From a virus: a stretch of DNA of 21,290 nucleotides. The DNA is taken from the IMG/VR virus record IMGVR_UViG_3300035035_000016, positions 1 to 21,290 of that record; one strand, written 5' to 3'. The notes under the pieces are model-generated. The model ran no database searches. It saw nothing but the letters and a program-made list of their open reading frames with translations, and had not been told where the DNA came from. This document shows positions 15,445 to 21,290 of the stretch, one piece after another. The translations under genes and the position numbers were made by a program. How positions within the stretch are numbered: position 1 is the stretch's first letter; each line of letters begins with the position of its first letter.

Positions 15445-15836
15445 TTTGAATCAGGAGTAATTTTTATAGGTGCTGACTCTATTCTTATAGTCTGTGCAGG
15501 AGCAGTCTCTGATGCCTTGGCAATAAGAAACTCCATATCTTTTTTAGATATGTTTGCATCTCCACTACCATCACCTTTCTTTTTCTTACCCCCAGTCTGG
15601 ACACCGAAAGTTGCCAAAGTTCCTGTAAACACTGAAGCTATGAAAGTTGGATCAATCTTTTCTCCTGCATCATAACCTGGTATTTTAACGTAGTTCAAAG
15701 TTAAAATTCCTGCTGACCACACGAGAACGATCACTCTTATCAGTGTCGCTAAGTACATTAGTTGCTCTTCTTTGTCTTCTGCAACTTCTTTAAGTTTACC
15801 TATAGGACCTTTAGGTTTTTCTTTTACTTCTGCCAT
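15441..15836 (-). CDS. Two-pass membrane protein, holin-like topology
   Basis: 131 residues, ATG eight bases after a 6-bp hairpin, no Shine-Dalgarno. The N-terminus is charged (AEVKEKPKGPIGKLKEVAED). One transmembrane helix lies at about 27-48 (YLATLIRVIVLVWSAGILTL), then a loop with PGYDAGEKIDP and a second, weaker hydrophobic stretch at about 63-80 (FIASVFTGTLATFGVQTG). A KKKKGDG linker leads to a soluble tail. Two passes with both ends charged would fit a class II holin, but that is only topology. First gene behind the late-promoter-like element at 15858. Confidence 0.65.
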   Translation of the reverse strand: MAEVKEKPKGPIGKLKEVAEDKEEQLMYLATLIRVIVLVWSAGILTLNYVKIPGYDAGEKIDPTFIASVFTGTLATFGVQTGGKKKKGDGSGDANISKKDMEFLIAKASETAPAQTIRIESAPIKITPDSK

Positions 15837-15843
15837 TACAATT

Positions 15844-15860
15844 TAGGGTGACTAACCCTA
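15844..15860 (-). repeat. 6-bp inverted repeat between late-promoter-like element and 15836 gene
   Basis: TAGGGT (15844-15849) and ACCCTA (15855-15860) flank a five-base loop. It contains the stop of the 56-aa gene and borders the TCTAAATAG element; it could be a short leader hairpin in late mRNA. Confidence 0.4.
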
Positions 15861-15866
15861 TTTAGA
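15858..15866 (-). promoter_or_regulatory. T4 late-promoter-like element for the membrane-protein cluster
   Basis: The minus strand reads TCTAAATAG; its final TAG is the stop codon of the preceding 56-aa gene. The next ATG is 22 bases away. It marks the switch from replication genes to the membrane cluster. Confidence 0.55.
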
Positions 15867-16028
15867 CACCAAAAATTTTCTAGTTTTCTTTAGATGTTTC
15901 CACTCAGTCCTTATTCTTTCGTATGCAACTTCCTGTGTTATCTTGCCTGACATTTCCATTGCACACACATACTCAATCCTCTTAGCAAAATCTCTTACTA
16001 TCTCTCCTAGTTCATCTGTTTCGTACAA
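15858..16028 (-). CDS. 56-aa charged protein with TTG start, downstream of regA
   Basis: The frame starts at TTG (16026-16028), the base after the regA stop (TAATTG), with GGAGG eight bases upstream, and ends at TAG 15858. The product is helical and highly charged: YETDELGEIVRDFAKRIEYV, then MSGKITQEVAYERIRTEWKHL, and a basic end KKTRKFLVSK. The nearest in-frame ATG would remove the first 23 residues, including the regular amphipathic helix. It fills an otherwise empty 190-base gap, and the Shine-Dalgarno fit is better than for most genes here. I believe similar small proteins follow regA in marine T4-like phages. Function unknown. Confidence 0.75.
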   Translation of the reverse strand: MYETDELGEIVRDFAKRIEYVCAMEMSGKITQEVAYERIRTEWKHLKKTRKFLVSK

Positions 16029-16460
16029 TTAAGATTCCTCCGTAGTTTTCTTTTTACCGATATTATACTTAGATTCTAAGATCCACTCCTTCTTATCTCT
16101 AAAAGAAATAACCTTGATTTGATTTAAAGGTGCAATATCTTCGACTCTATTCTCATCTACCATTACAACTAAACCCCAATCAGACAACAGTTTTGTAATA
16201 CGATTCCTACGTTGTACATCATTAGTTGTTAGATTAGAATGCTTACCATCTAAAGCAAATAGTTCTTTGAAGTGAACAATATAATACTTACCTTTCTTAT
16301 GTAATATATGGCAAGACTGAAATAGTTTTTTCTCTTTACGAGAAGCAACTCCAATTCTTGTTAGTGTCTCTCTTACCTTGAGGAAATCATCAGGTTGACG
16401 TAAAGTCACCTCTACCATTTGCTCAGGACTCCACGAGATTTCTACGTTCTCGTCAGTCAT
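16029..16460 (-). CDS. regA: RegA translational repressor
   Basis: 143 residues, ATG with AGGAGG six bases upstream. Residues 15 on align along their length with T4 RegA: MVEVTLRQPDDFLKVRETLTRIG, then QSCHILHKKGKYYIVHFKEL, DWGLVV and the EWxLxxKYxIG end are near-identical motifs. The first 14 residues are an extension absent from T4 RegA; the strong ribosome-binding site supports the longer start, though M15 could be used. RegA binds around the start codons of early phage mRNAs, including its own and clamp-loader genes, and blocks ribosome loading. It overlaps gp62 by four bases, as in T4. Confidence 0.95.
   Translation of the reverse strand: MTDENVEISWSPEQMVEVTLRQPDDFLKVRETLTRIGVASRKEKKLFQSCHILHKKGKYYIVHFKELFALDGKHSNLTTNDVQRRNRITKLLSDWGLVVMVDENRVEDIAPLNQIKVISFRDKKEWILESKYNIGKKKTTEES
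16037..16041 (-). promoter_or_regulatory. Shine-Dalgarno GGAGG deciding the TTG start at 16028
   Basis: GGAGG on the minus strand, eight bases before the TTG, inside the end of regA. Confidence 0.7.
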
Positions 16461-16855
16461 CTTCTGCCTCCTGTATCCATTTTAAGTTTAATCAAATCAA
16501 TTTGATCCTTTGTTAGAATCCTCAACGCATCCTTGGTTTTTTCATCAGAGTATTTAAAGAAACTCTTTACAAGTTCAAAGTCTTTTATTTTCTCCTTTCT
16601 TTCCCAAGGTGAGAAACGTCGTTTCTTCCTAAGGCTATTTAGATAAAAGGAATATTGTAGATCTTTATCTAAGTTAAAATTCGCATTCATTTCATTAGCA
16701 TATAGAACTGTATCTATAAAACCGCTAAGACATTTGTTTACAATGAATGGAGGATAGTTCTTATCCCAGTCACCTTCACGTTCTAATAAATTTTCTTTAG
16801 TGTGATTAATACTATTCAAATAATCCTTTAAAGGATAGTCGTCACGTTTGCTCAT
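16457..16855 (-). CDS. 62: gp62 clamp-loader small subunit
   Basis: 132 residues, shorter than T4 gp62 (187). YPLKDYLNSINHTKENL at the start, PPFIVNKCLSGFIDTVLYANEMN at 36-58 and FYLNSLRKKRRFSPWERKEK at 71-90 are recognisable gp62 features. With gp44 it forms the ATP-driven loader that places the gp45 clamp on primer-template. It overlaps both neighbours by ATGA junctions and directly precedes regA as in T4, but here gp44 is five genes away. The shorter length suggests loss of peripheral C-terminal parts. Confidence 0.9.
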   Translation of the reverse strand: MSKRDDYPLKDYLNSINHTKENLLEREGDWDKNYPPFIVNKCLSGFIDTVLYANEMNANFNLDKDLQYSFYLNSLRKKRRFSPWERKEKIKDFELVKSFFKYSDEKTKDALRILTKDQIDLIKLKMDTGGRR

Positions 16856-17370
16856 AATATATCTCCGAGAGAGAATGAATCTGTTGGATGTGTTTGGAAG
16901 ACAAGACTATATCGTCTGGGAAAAGCATCCCTTACAGGAGGTCTTGCCATATGTGGAATGATAGATTGAAACTTAATCATTCTACCTGGTCTAGGAAGAA
17001 CTGACTTTATAATCTCATCTGTTTCATTATCTATAAAGAGTGTTTCTCCTCCCATAGTAATGTTCCAATCAGGATTGACATATATCAGATATGTTACACC
17101 CTGTTCTACTTGAGAGTCAACGTGAGGTTTAGGACAGTCTTCGTGTCTAAAACAATTATACAAACATTTCTTTACTGGCACATCTATAACATCTAAAAAC
17201 TTATTACCTATTGGTTCAAAGTTTGGATAATCAAACGACTTGCCTAAAGTATATGCGTGTTGGTTCTCAGGAGAATCTGCTAGGTGATCCCAGTTGTTAT
17301 ATGAATCAAGATAGTAGTATGCTTCATTTACTAAACGTCTCGGAAAAAAATCATCTATAACTTCAATCAA
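16852..17370 (-). CDS. 2OG-Fe(II) oxygenase, HxD type, TTG start
   Basis: 172 residues. The start is TTG (17368-17370), eight bases inside the methylase gene, with GGAGGAG seven bases upstream. The iron site is KPHVD at 81-85 (H83, D85), the turn GGETLFID is at 107-114, the distal H140 is in IIPHMARPP, and R152/R153 would bind 2-oxoglutarate. It resembles P4H-like 2OG-FeII_Oxy proteins of phages. The C-terminus SFSLGDIL is reminiscent of the clamp-binding tail of gp43 (IATLEDLFV). Substrate unknown; its position between a DNA methylase and the clamp loader hints at a fork-linked or nucleic-acid role. Confidence 0.82.
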   Translation of the reverse strand: MIEVIDDFFPRRLVNEAYYYLDSYNNWDHLADSPENQHAYTLGKSFDYPNFEPIGNKFLDVIDVPVKKCLYNCFRHEDCPKPHVDSQVEQGVTYLIYVNPDWNITMGGETLFIDNETDEIIKSVLPRPGRMIKFQSIIPHMARPPVRDAFPRRYSLVFQTHPTDSFSLGDIL

Positions 17371-18190
17371 CGAATAACTCCTCCAATGGTGATTTTATAC
17401 TATAGTTAGTAATTAAAAGTTCCTTCTTTCTAGTATTGTCTTCTCTGTGTTGCATTCCATACGTAATAGAATATTTTTCTATATTATAACTTTTGAATAG
17501 TTCTTCAATGTTTTCATTGATGTTATATGTGATCATCCAGTTGTTAGTTGTCTCTGCACAATTATATGCAAACTGTCTGTGGTCAAAACCTTTGTGCATT
17601 GTTCCACCTTTACCACCATATAAAAAATCTTTTATATCATATGGAGGATCTAAGAAAAGAAAAGCATCACCACCAAAACAAGAATTATAATCTAAGTTAG
17701 TTATCTTCCAATCTTGAATCAGTTCTCCATAGTAAGGTAAGTTCTTAATACCTTTCTTAGTGAAATTCTGTACTGATGCCTGTGGTGAAAATGATGAGTT
17801 CTCTGTTAGACCTGAGTAGGAACATTTATTCATTACCCAAAAGTAAACAGCAGACAAAAACATATCAGAGTCATTAACTCTAGTCTTTGCTGCGTGATAT
17901 AGTTCTCTTGCTTTCTCAGGAGTATCGTGATTCATCTTCAATCCCATTAGGGCATCAGATAAAGTATCATAATCTTCTTGTAAGATAGTCCAGAAATTAT
18001 ACAAAGGAACGTATAAGTCATTTACCCATACAGGTATATCTCTATATCTTTTTGTAAATTCTATAGCAGTAGAACCACCACCAAGAAAAGGTTCTCGATA
18101 TTCTGTCATACGTGGCATCTTGTCCACGAGCATTGGTGCTACTCTTGACTTTCCACCAGGATACCTAAGAGGAGTCTTCAATGATTTCAT
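17363..18190 (-). CDS. dam: Dam-like DNA adenine-N6 methyltransferase (D12 class)
   Basis: 275 residues, TAATG junction with the gene upstream. RYPGGKSR at 9-16 and REPFLGGGS at 32-40 form the AdoMet-binding motifs; DPPYD at 181-185 is the catalytic motif IV. MNKCSYSGLTENS at 120-132 is typical of the D12/Dam family, which methylates adenine N6, often in GATC. GATC is frequent in this window, so self-protection or replication tagging is possible. The C-terminus SPLEELFVD closely resembles the clamp-binding tail of the gp43 here (ATLEDLFV), suggesting recruitment to the sliding clamp. Specificity is inferred only from family. Confidence 0.92.
   Translation of the reverse strand: MKSLKTPLRYPGGKSRVAPMLVDKMPRMTEYREPFLGGGSTAIEFTKRYRDIPVWVNDLYVPLYNFWTILQEDYDTLSDALMGLKMNHDTPEKARELYHAAKTRVNDSDMFLSAVYFWVMNKCSYSGLTENSSFSPQASVQNFTKKGIKNLPYYGELIQDWKITNLDYNSCFGGDAFLFLDPPYDIKDFLYGGKGGTMHKGFDHRQFAYNCAETTNNWMITYNINENIEELFKSYNIEKYSITYGMQHREDNTRKKELLITNYSIKSPLEELFVD
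17378..17384 (-). promoter_or_regulatory. Shine-Dalgarno GGAGGAG deciding the TTG start at 17370
   Basis: GGAGGAG on the minus strand, seven bases before the TTG, within the 3' end of the methylase gene (it encodes part of LEEL). Confidence 0.7.
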
Positions 18191-18726
18191 TATGAATTTA
18201 ATCTTGTTATTATATTACCACTAACTGACACTCTTTGTCCAGTAGATTTGTAGGGATACACATAATGTTTTAACCAAGCAGGAAAAATATAAATGTCACC
18301 TACCTGTGGTTTGATTGGACCATACTGACACCTTGCGTGTGGTAACTGTTCTCCATAGTTAAACACGATCGAACCTGCTATCTCTGGTTCATCATACATT
18401 CCAGGTGGAATATCTACATAAACTACAAAACTAAATTCACCTGCGTGATTATGTACAGGTTGCCAATCATCTGCACGTTGAAAGTTTACCCATATAGGTT
18501 CTATATCAATATAATTTTGATTAGTATATGTGCCAATGTGTTTACGCAATTCATCTAAATCACGTTTACTTGGATAGATATAAAATTGTTCTTCTAGTTG
18601 ACCTGCTAATATACCAGACGCATCCTGTGATGGTTCTGCATCAAAAGCATATCTTAGTAAGTCTAGTCTTACATCTTCATCTATTCTACCGTGATAAATT
18701 TTAGGACCGAAAGGAGTTAAGATCAT
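18190..18726 (-). CDS. 2OG-Fe(II) oxygenase superfamily protein (HxH type)
   Basis: 178 residues, TAATG junctions at both ends. VHNHAGEFSFVVYVDIPPG at 91-109 gives H92 and H94; DIYIFPAWLKHYVYPY at 144-159 gives the distal H154; R165 in TGQRVSVSGN is the 2-oxoglutarate anchor. This is the 2OG-FeII_Oxy_5 pattern common in marine T4-like phages. The N-terminal half (about 1-75) carries no recognised domain. Substrate unknown. Confidence 0.8.
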   Translation of the reverse strand: MILTPFGPKIYHGRIDEDVRLDLLRYAFDAEPSQDASGILAGQLEEQFYIYPSKRDLDELRKHIGTYTNQNYIDIEPIWVNFQRADDWQPVHNHAGEFSFVVYVDIPPGMYDEPEIAGSIVFNYGEQLPHARCQYGPIKPQVGDIYIFPAWLKHYVYPYKSTGQRVSVSGNIITRLNS

Positions 18727-19334
18727 TAGTTTACTTTTAGGTTTACCATATTCTGTCCATAAGGACCAAAGTTAATACCACCATCAGGTAGAGCATTCCA
18801 AGCAATAACAGCACGTGGTTCTGGACCGTGATGTGGTACAGACCAATGAATCATCCAACTTGGCCAGATCAATAGTTGACCTACAGTTGGTTCTATCGCT
18901 ACAGCATTCTCATATGTTCCACTTATTATCTCTAGTTGATTCATCGTACGTGGTGTCAGAGGGTCCTGGAAGACCGTAGGAGACCCTTCTGTGAGGTAAT
19001 AGATACCAGACAGGTATGAAAACGGATGCCTATGTGCTTGATGACAACCACCGCTATCAGGTCCACTTACATTTCCCCAAGACATACAGACCTTGAAGTC
19101 ACCTTCAAACTGTAATTGTTCTTCAGTTTTTATATCATTCAAACATTTTTCAAACCATTTATGTATGTCCTTAAATTCTTCTCTCTCAAATAAATCACCT
19201 TTAGTAGTCTCTACAGTATTAGGAATATTAAATAACCCACGTTCACATTCCATAAGGGTCTGTAAAGTAGGTTCTACTAAATCTTTATTATCAAATGAAT
19301 AAAACTTAACTGGGAAGAATTCGTGTGTGTCCAT
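18726..19334 (-). CDS. 2OG-Fe(II) oxygenase superfamily protein (HxH type)
   Basis: 202 residues with an ATG start overlapping the preceding gene by 29 bases. It has the fullest 2OG-FeII_Oxy_5 signature in the window: HQAHRHPFSYLSGIYYL at 98-114 (H98, H101, H103), a VFQDPLTPR loop at 121-129, GQLLIWPSWMIHWSVPHH at 152-169 (distal H163) and R174 in EPRAVIAWN. It may be an ancient duplicate of the 18190 gene next door, given shared architecture. Substrate unknown. Confidence 0.83.
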   Translation of the reverse strand: MDTHEFFPVKFYSFDNKDLVEPTLQTLMECERGLFNIPNTVETTKGDLFEREEFKDIHKWFEKCLNDIKTEEQLQFEGDFKVCMSWGNVSGPDSGGCHQAHRHPFSYLSGIYYLTEGSPTVFQDPLTPRTMNQLEIISGTYENAVAIEPTVGQLLIWPSWMIHWSVPHHGPEPRAVIAWNALPDGGINFGPYGQNMVNLKVN

Positions 19335-19893
19335 AATAATTAATGTTCAAGATAGTTCTTGAAGAATGTTTTCTAGGTGCATTACCAGAGTGATACATAC
19401 GACCATCAAAGATTACATACTTTCCTTTCTCAGGATCTATGTATTGTTTAGGTCTGACGTTCTCTGGATTTTCACCATACCGTTCTTTATATATCGTAGT
19501 TGGACCATCGCTATTATCACAATAGTAAATCATAACCCAATGTCCAAACGGTGCGTCAACGTGTGGTTGTGTAGGTGGCACTTTATTCTTCATAGTCTTT
19601 GCTGCACGTACACGAATTAACTCACCAAAATCTCCGTCAACATTTTTTACCATCCACTTCCAAAATTTATCAAACACAATATCATATGCGTTTGACTTTA
19701 TCTGATTGTCAGTAACAATAGTGTGTGCAAAGTATGGATGTTCTTCATAACCATCTAACTGTAATACTTCAGCAGTGCCATTATAAAATGAGGTTTGCTC
19801 TTGATAAAACCACGGAAAGGTATTATCTCTGCACAAGACCTCATACATAAAATCTGATATGTCTCTTGGAATATATCCTACTTGTATTGACAT
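19306..19893 (-). CDS. 2OG-Fe(II) oxygenase, HxD type
   Basis: 195 residues; the ATG lies 16 bases inside the gp44 gene end. QPHVDAPFGHWVMIYYCD at 109-126 provides H111 and D113; KYVIFDGRMYHSGNAP at 158-173 provides the distal H168; R179 in SSRTILNINYYG would hold 2-oxoglutarate. The last beta strands and the NINYYG ending resemble phage oxygenases of the P4H/phytanoyl type. It opens a run of three adjacent oxygenase genes after gp44. Substrate unknown. Confidence 0.83.
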   Translation of the reverse strand: MSIQVGYIPRDISDFMYEVLCRDNTFPWFYQEQTSFYNGTAEVLQLDGYEEHPYFAHTIVTDNQIKSNAYDIVFDKFWKWMVKNVDGDFGELIRVRAAKTMKNKVPPTQPHVDAPFGHWVMIYYCDNSDGPTTIYKERYGENPENVRPKQYIDPEKGKYVIFDGRMYHSGNAPRKHSSRTILNINYYGHTRILPS

Positions 19894-20819
19894 TGCATCA
19901 TCATTTCGGTTAGGAACGCAACTAAGTTAATCTCTTGATCTGCAACAAATGCAGTTTTGTATTGATAGTCAGCAATAATTAGAACTGCCTGTGGAATACT
20001 TTGTGGTTGTAAATGATCATACAGAGAATCATAGATAGTTCTCATAATAGAATTAGGATCGTTATCTAAGTTAGATACAACCCACTTACGCATCTTAGTA
20101 AACTCTTTTGTTTTTAAATAAGATACTAGATCATTTAGATTAGTTGATTGCTGTACAGCAAGAACACCTGTATCAATTTGTCCAATAGAAGAATATCTTT
20201 GTAGTTCATTAAGTGTTCTTCTAAAGTCAGGAAAATATTTCTGTACTAAAGCAGCAACAACTTTAGGTTCATAACCTACGTGCTCTTTATCTAGTATAGT
20301 TTTTATGCTAGTAAAAAATCCTGCTGCTATAGTTGCTTTCTCTTTACCTGTGATTGAGAAATCAATTACACTACATCTTGAATGCAATGGTTCTATAATT
20401 TTATTCTTATAGTTACAAGTAAAAATAAATCTACAGTTACTACTAAACTCTTCTATAGATGCTCTAAGTAAAAGTTGAACATCGTGAGTAGTATTATCTG
20501 CTTCATCAATAATAATTACTTTATGTTTTGCAGAAGATGCTAGAGACATAGTAGATGCAAAATTCTTTGCATTGTTTCTAACAGTGTCTAAGAATCTACC
20601 TTCATCAGATCCATTGATTACATAATAGTCTGCACCAATCTGTTCACACATTGCTTTAGCAACAGTGGTCTTTCCAATCCCAGGAGGACCTGATAGTAAT
20701 AGATTAGGTAGTTCTCCTTTCTCTACAAACTTATTTAAAACATCTTTTATATTTTCTGGAAGAATACACTCATCAATAGTTTTGGGTCTGTATTTTTCAA
20801 CCCATAAAAAATTACTCAT
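19878..20819 (-). CDS. 44: gp44 clamp-loader ATPase (AAA+)
   Basis: 313 residues from the ATG at 20817-20819, in a TAATG junction; a TTG at 20829-20831 is possible but the family usually starts shortly before WVEKYRP. That conserved WVEKYRP opens the protein, Walker A is GPPGIGKT at 44-51, Walker B is VIIIDEAD at 101-108, and the SRC sensor/arginine-finger motif is at 147-149. Four gp44 with one gp62 form the loader that opens and places gp45. The gp45 gene is not in the window and may lie to the right. Confidence 0.95.
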   Translation of the reverse strand: MSNFLWVEKYRPKTIDECILPENIKDVLNKFVEKGELPNLLLSGPPGIGKTTVAKAMCEQIGADYYVINGSDEGRFLDTVRNNAKNFASTMSLASSAKHKVIIIDEADNTTHDVQLLLRASIEEFSSNCRFIFTCNYKNKIIEPLHSRCSVIDFSITGKEKATIAAGFFTSIKTILDKEHVGYEPKVVAALVQKYFPDFRRTLNELQRYSSIGQIDTGVLAVQQSTNLNDLVSYLKTKEFTKMRKWVVSNLDNDPNSIMRTIYDSLYDHLQPQSIPQAVLIIADYQYKTAFVADQEINLVAFLTEMMMQCQYK

Positions 20820-21290
20820 TATGAAATCCAAGAAGGTTTGCGTTCTGGTCTACGAAGATAATTATCGCACACCCAAGGTTTAGATGCAATGTATCTTTTG
20901 TATGCTGTAAAAGTGTCGATAGTATTATCGTACTTGAACTCATCATACATTGCTCTTACAAAATTTGTAGGTGCAGGACTATCAGGAAATATAATATCAG
21001 CACACTCGATAGTGTATTGACAACTGTGTGTCTTACCATAACGATGAGTGTACTCTGCACATAAGGCAAGTCCGTGTTCTATTAACCAACGAAAGTATGT
21101 CTGTGCCCATACTGTACAAGGATGATTACGAAATGCACCTTTGTCTGTTTTATATGGAGCACCGTCTAACTTGGGTAGAACACCGAAACCGTGACCCCAC
21201 TTTTCTGATGCAACAATAGAAAGCATTTGACAAGTTTCTAGTGGCATCTTGACAATGTGTTTGTCAGGTAATACTTGTGCTGACTTTACA
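20819..21290 (-). CDS. Conserved T4-like phage protein, N-terminus beyond window
   Basis: The frame is open to the right edge, so the first internal ATG (21247) is not the true start: upstream codons give VKSAQVLPDKHIVK, which belongs to the conserved block DKHxVKMxLExxQML. FRNHPCTVWAQTYFRWL and GLALCAEYTHRYGKTHSC follow. The spacing of these blocks resembles small proteins (MSMEG_6728-like) sometimes annotated as pyrimidine-dimer DNA glycosylase; that function is not demonstrated to my knowledge. About 157 residues are visible. It abuts gp44 in a TAATG junction and is probably co-translated with it. Confidence 0.75.
   Translation of the reverse strand, partial: VKSAQVLPDKHIVKMPLETCQMLSIVASEKWGHGFGVLPKLDGAPYKTDKGAFRNHPCTVWAQTYFRWLIEHGLALCAEYTHRYGKTHSCQYTIECADIIFPDSPAPTNFVRAMYDEFKYDNTIDTFTAYKRYIASKPWVCDNYLRRPERKPSWIS

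Noticed and set aside
16635-16643. TCTAAATAG inside gp62 as a late promoter
   Set aside because: It is mid-gene, about 175 bases from the next start, and encodes part of the gp62 sequence; chance occurrence in AT-rich DNA is likely.
20820-20831. Longer gp44 start at the TTG 20829-20831
   Set aside because: The ATG at 20819 sits in a TAATG junction and matches the usual family start just before WVEKYRP; no Shine-Dalgarno favours the TTG.
21245-21247. ATG at 21247 as the true start of the right-edge gene
   Set aside because: The upstream in-frame codons encode the conserved SAQxLxDKHxVK block, so the gene continues beyond the window.
1-21290. Avoidance of GATC in response to Dam-type enzymes
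   Set aside because: GATC is easy to find throughout (for example near 4144, 4165, 4230, 4260 and 5285), so there is no visible depletion.
1-21290. tRNA genes, CRISPR array, transposase, integrase or attachment sites
   Set aside because: No cloverleaf, regular spaced repeats, DDE/tyrosine recombinase motifs or terminal repeats were seen by eye.

Overview
This window looks like a segment of a T4-like marine myovirus genome of the cyanophage/pelagiphage kind. The replication proteins gp43 (family B DNA polymerase), UvsX, gp41 helicase, gp44 and gp62 (clamp loader) and RegA are all recognisable. They sit with the usual marine accessory genes: MazG, Hsp20, several 2-oxoglutarate/Fe(II) oxygenases and a Dam-type methylase. 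The DNA is AT-rich, genes are packed with ATGA, TAATG or GTGA junctions, and almost everything lies on the minus strand. No photosynthesis gene, tRNA, integrase, insertion sequence or CRISPR array is visible, so the host (picocyanobacterium, SAR11 or other) cannot be settled from the window.

Layout, in the direction of minus-strand transcription (right to left). Right arm (21290-15858): a partial conserved protein, gp44, three oxygenases, a Dam-like methylase, a fourth oxygenase, gp62, RegA and a 56-aa protein with a TTG start. The two clamp-loader subunits, neighbours in T4, are separated here by five genes. Middle (15836-13116): six or seven small, mostly membrane-anchored proteins of unknown function behind a T4 late-promoter-like TCTAAATAG. 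Then comes the only plus-strand block (11446-13119), three Sec-signal-bearing proteins, the first two sharing motifs. Next, on the minus strand, are Hsp20 and a short outer-membrane-like protein with a consensus sigma-70 promoter, a structured leader and an intrinsic terminator. Left arm (10203-1): three small proteins (two Sm-like in appearance), gp43, UvsX, an oxygenase, gp41, MazG, a small membrane protein, another oxygenase, a nuclease-like protein, a polynucleotide-ligase-like protein and a partial nucleotidyltransferase whose N-terminus resembles a T4 capsid-targeting sequence.

How it fits together: gp43, gp44/62, gp41 and UvsX form the replication and recombination machine. RegA would tune its translation and MazG would act on nucleotides. 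The methylase, and more weakly one oxygenase, end in a peptide like the one by which gp43 binds the sliding clamp, so base modification may be coupled to the fork. The left-end nuclease-like, ligase-like and nucleotidyltransferase genes carry late-promoter-like motifs and may form a head-packaged nucleic-acid cassette. The secreted and membrane clusters probably act at the host envelope or in the virion, but their functions are unknown.
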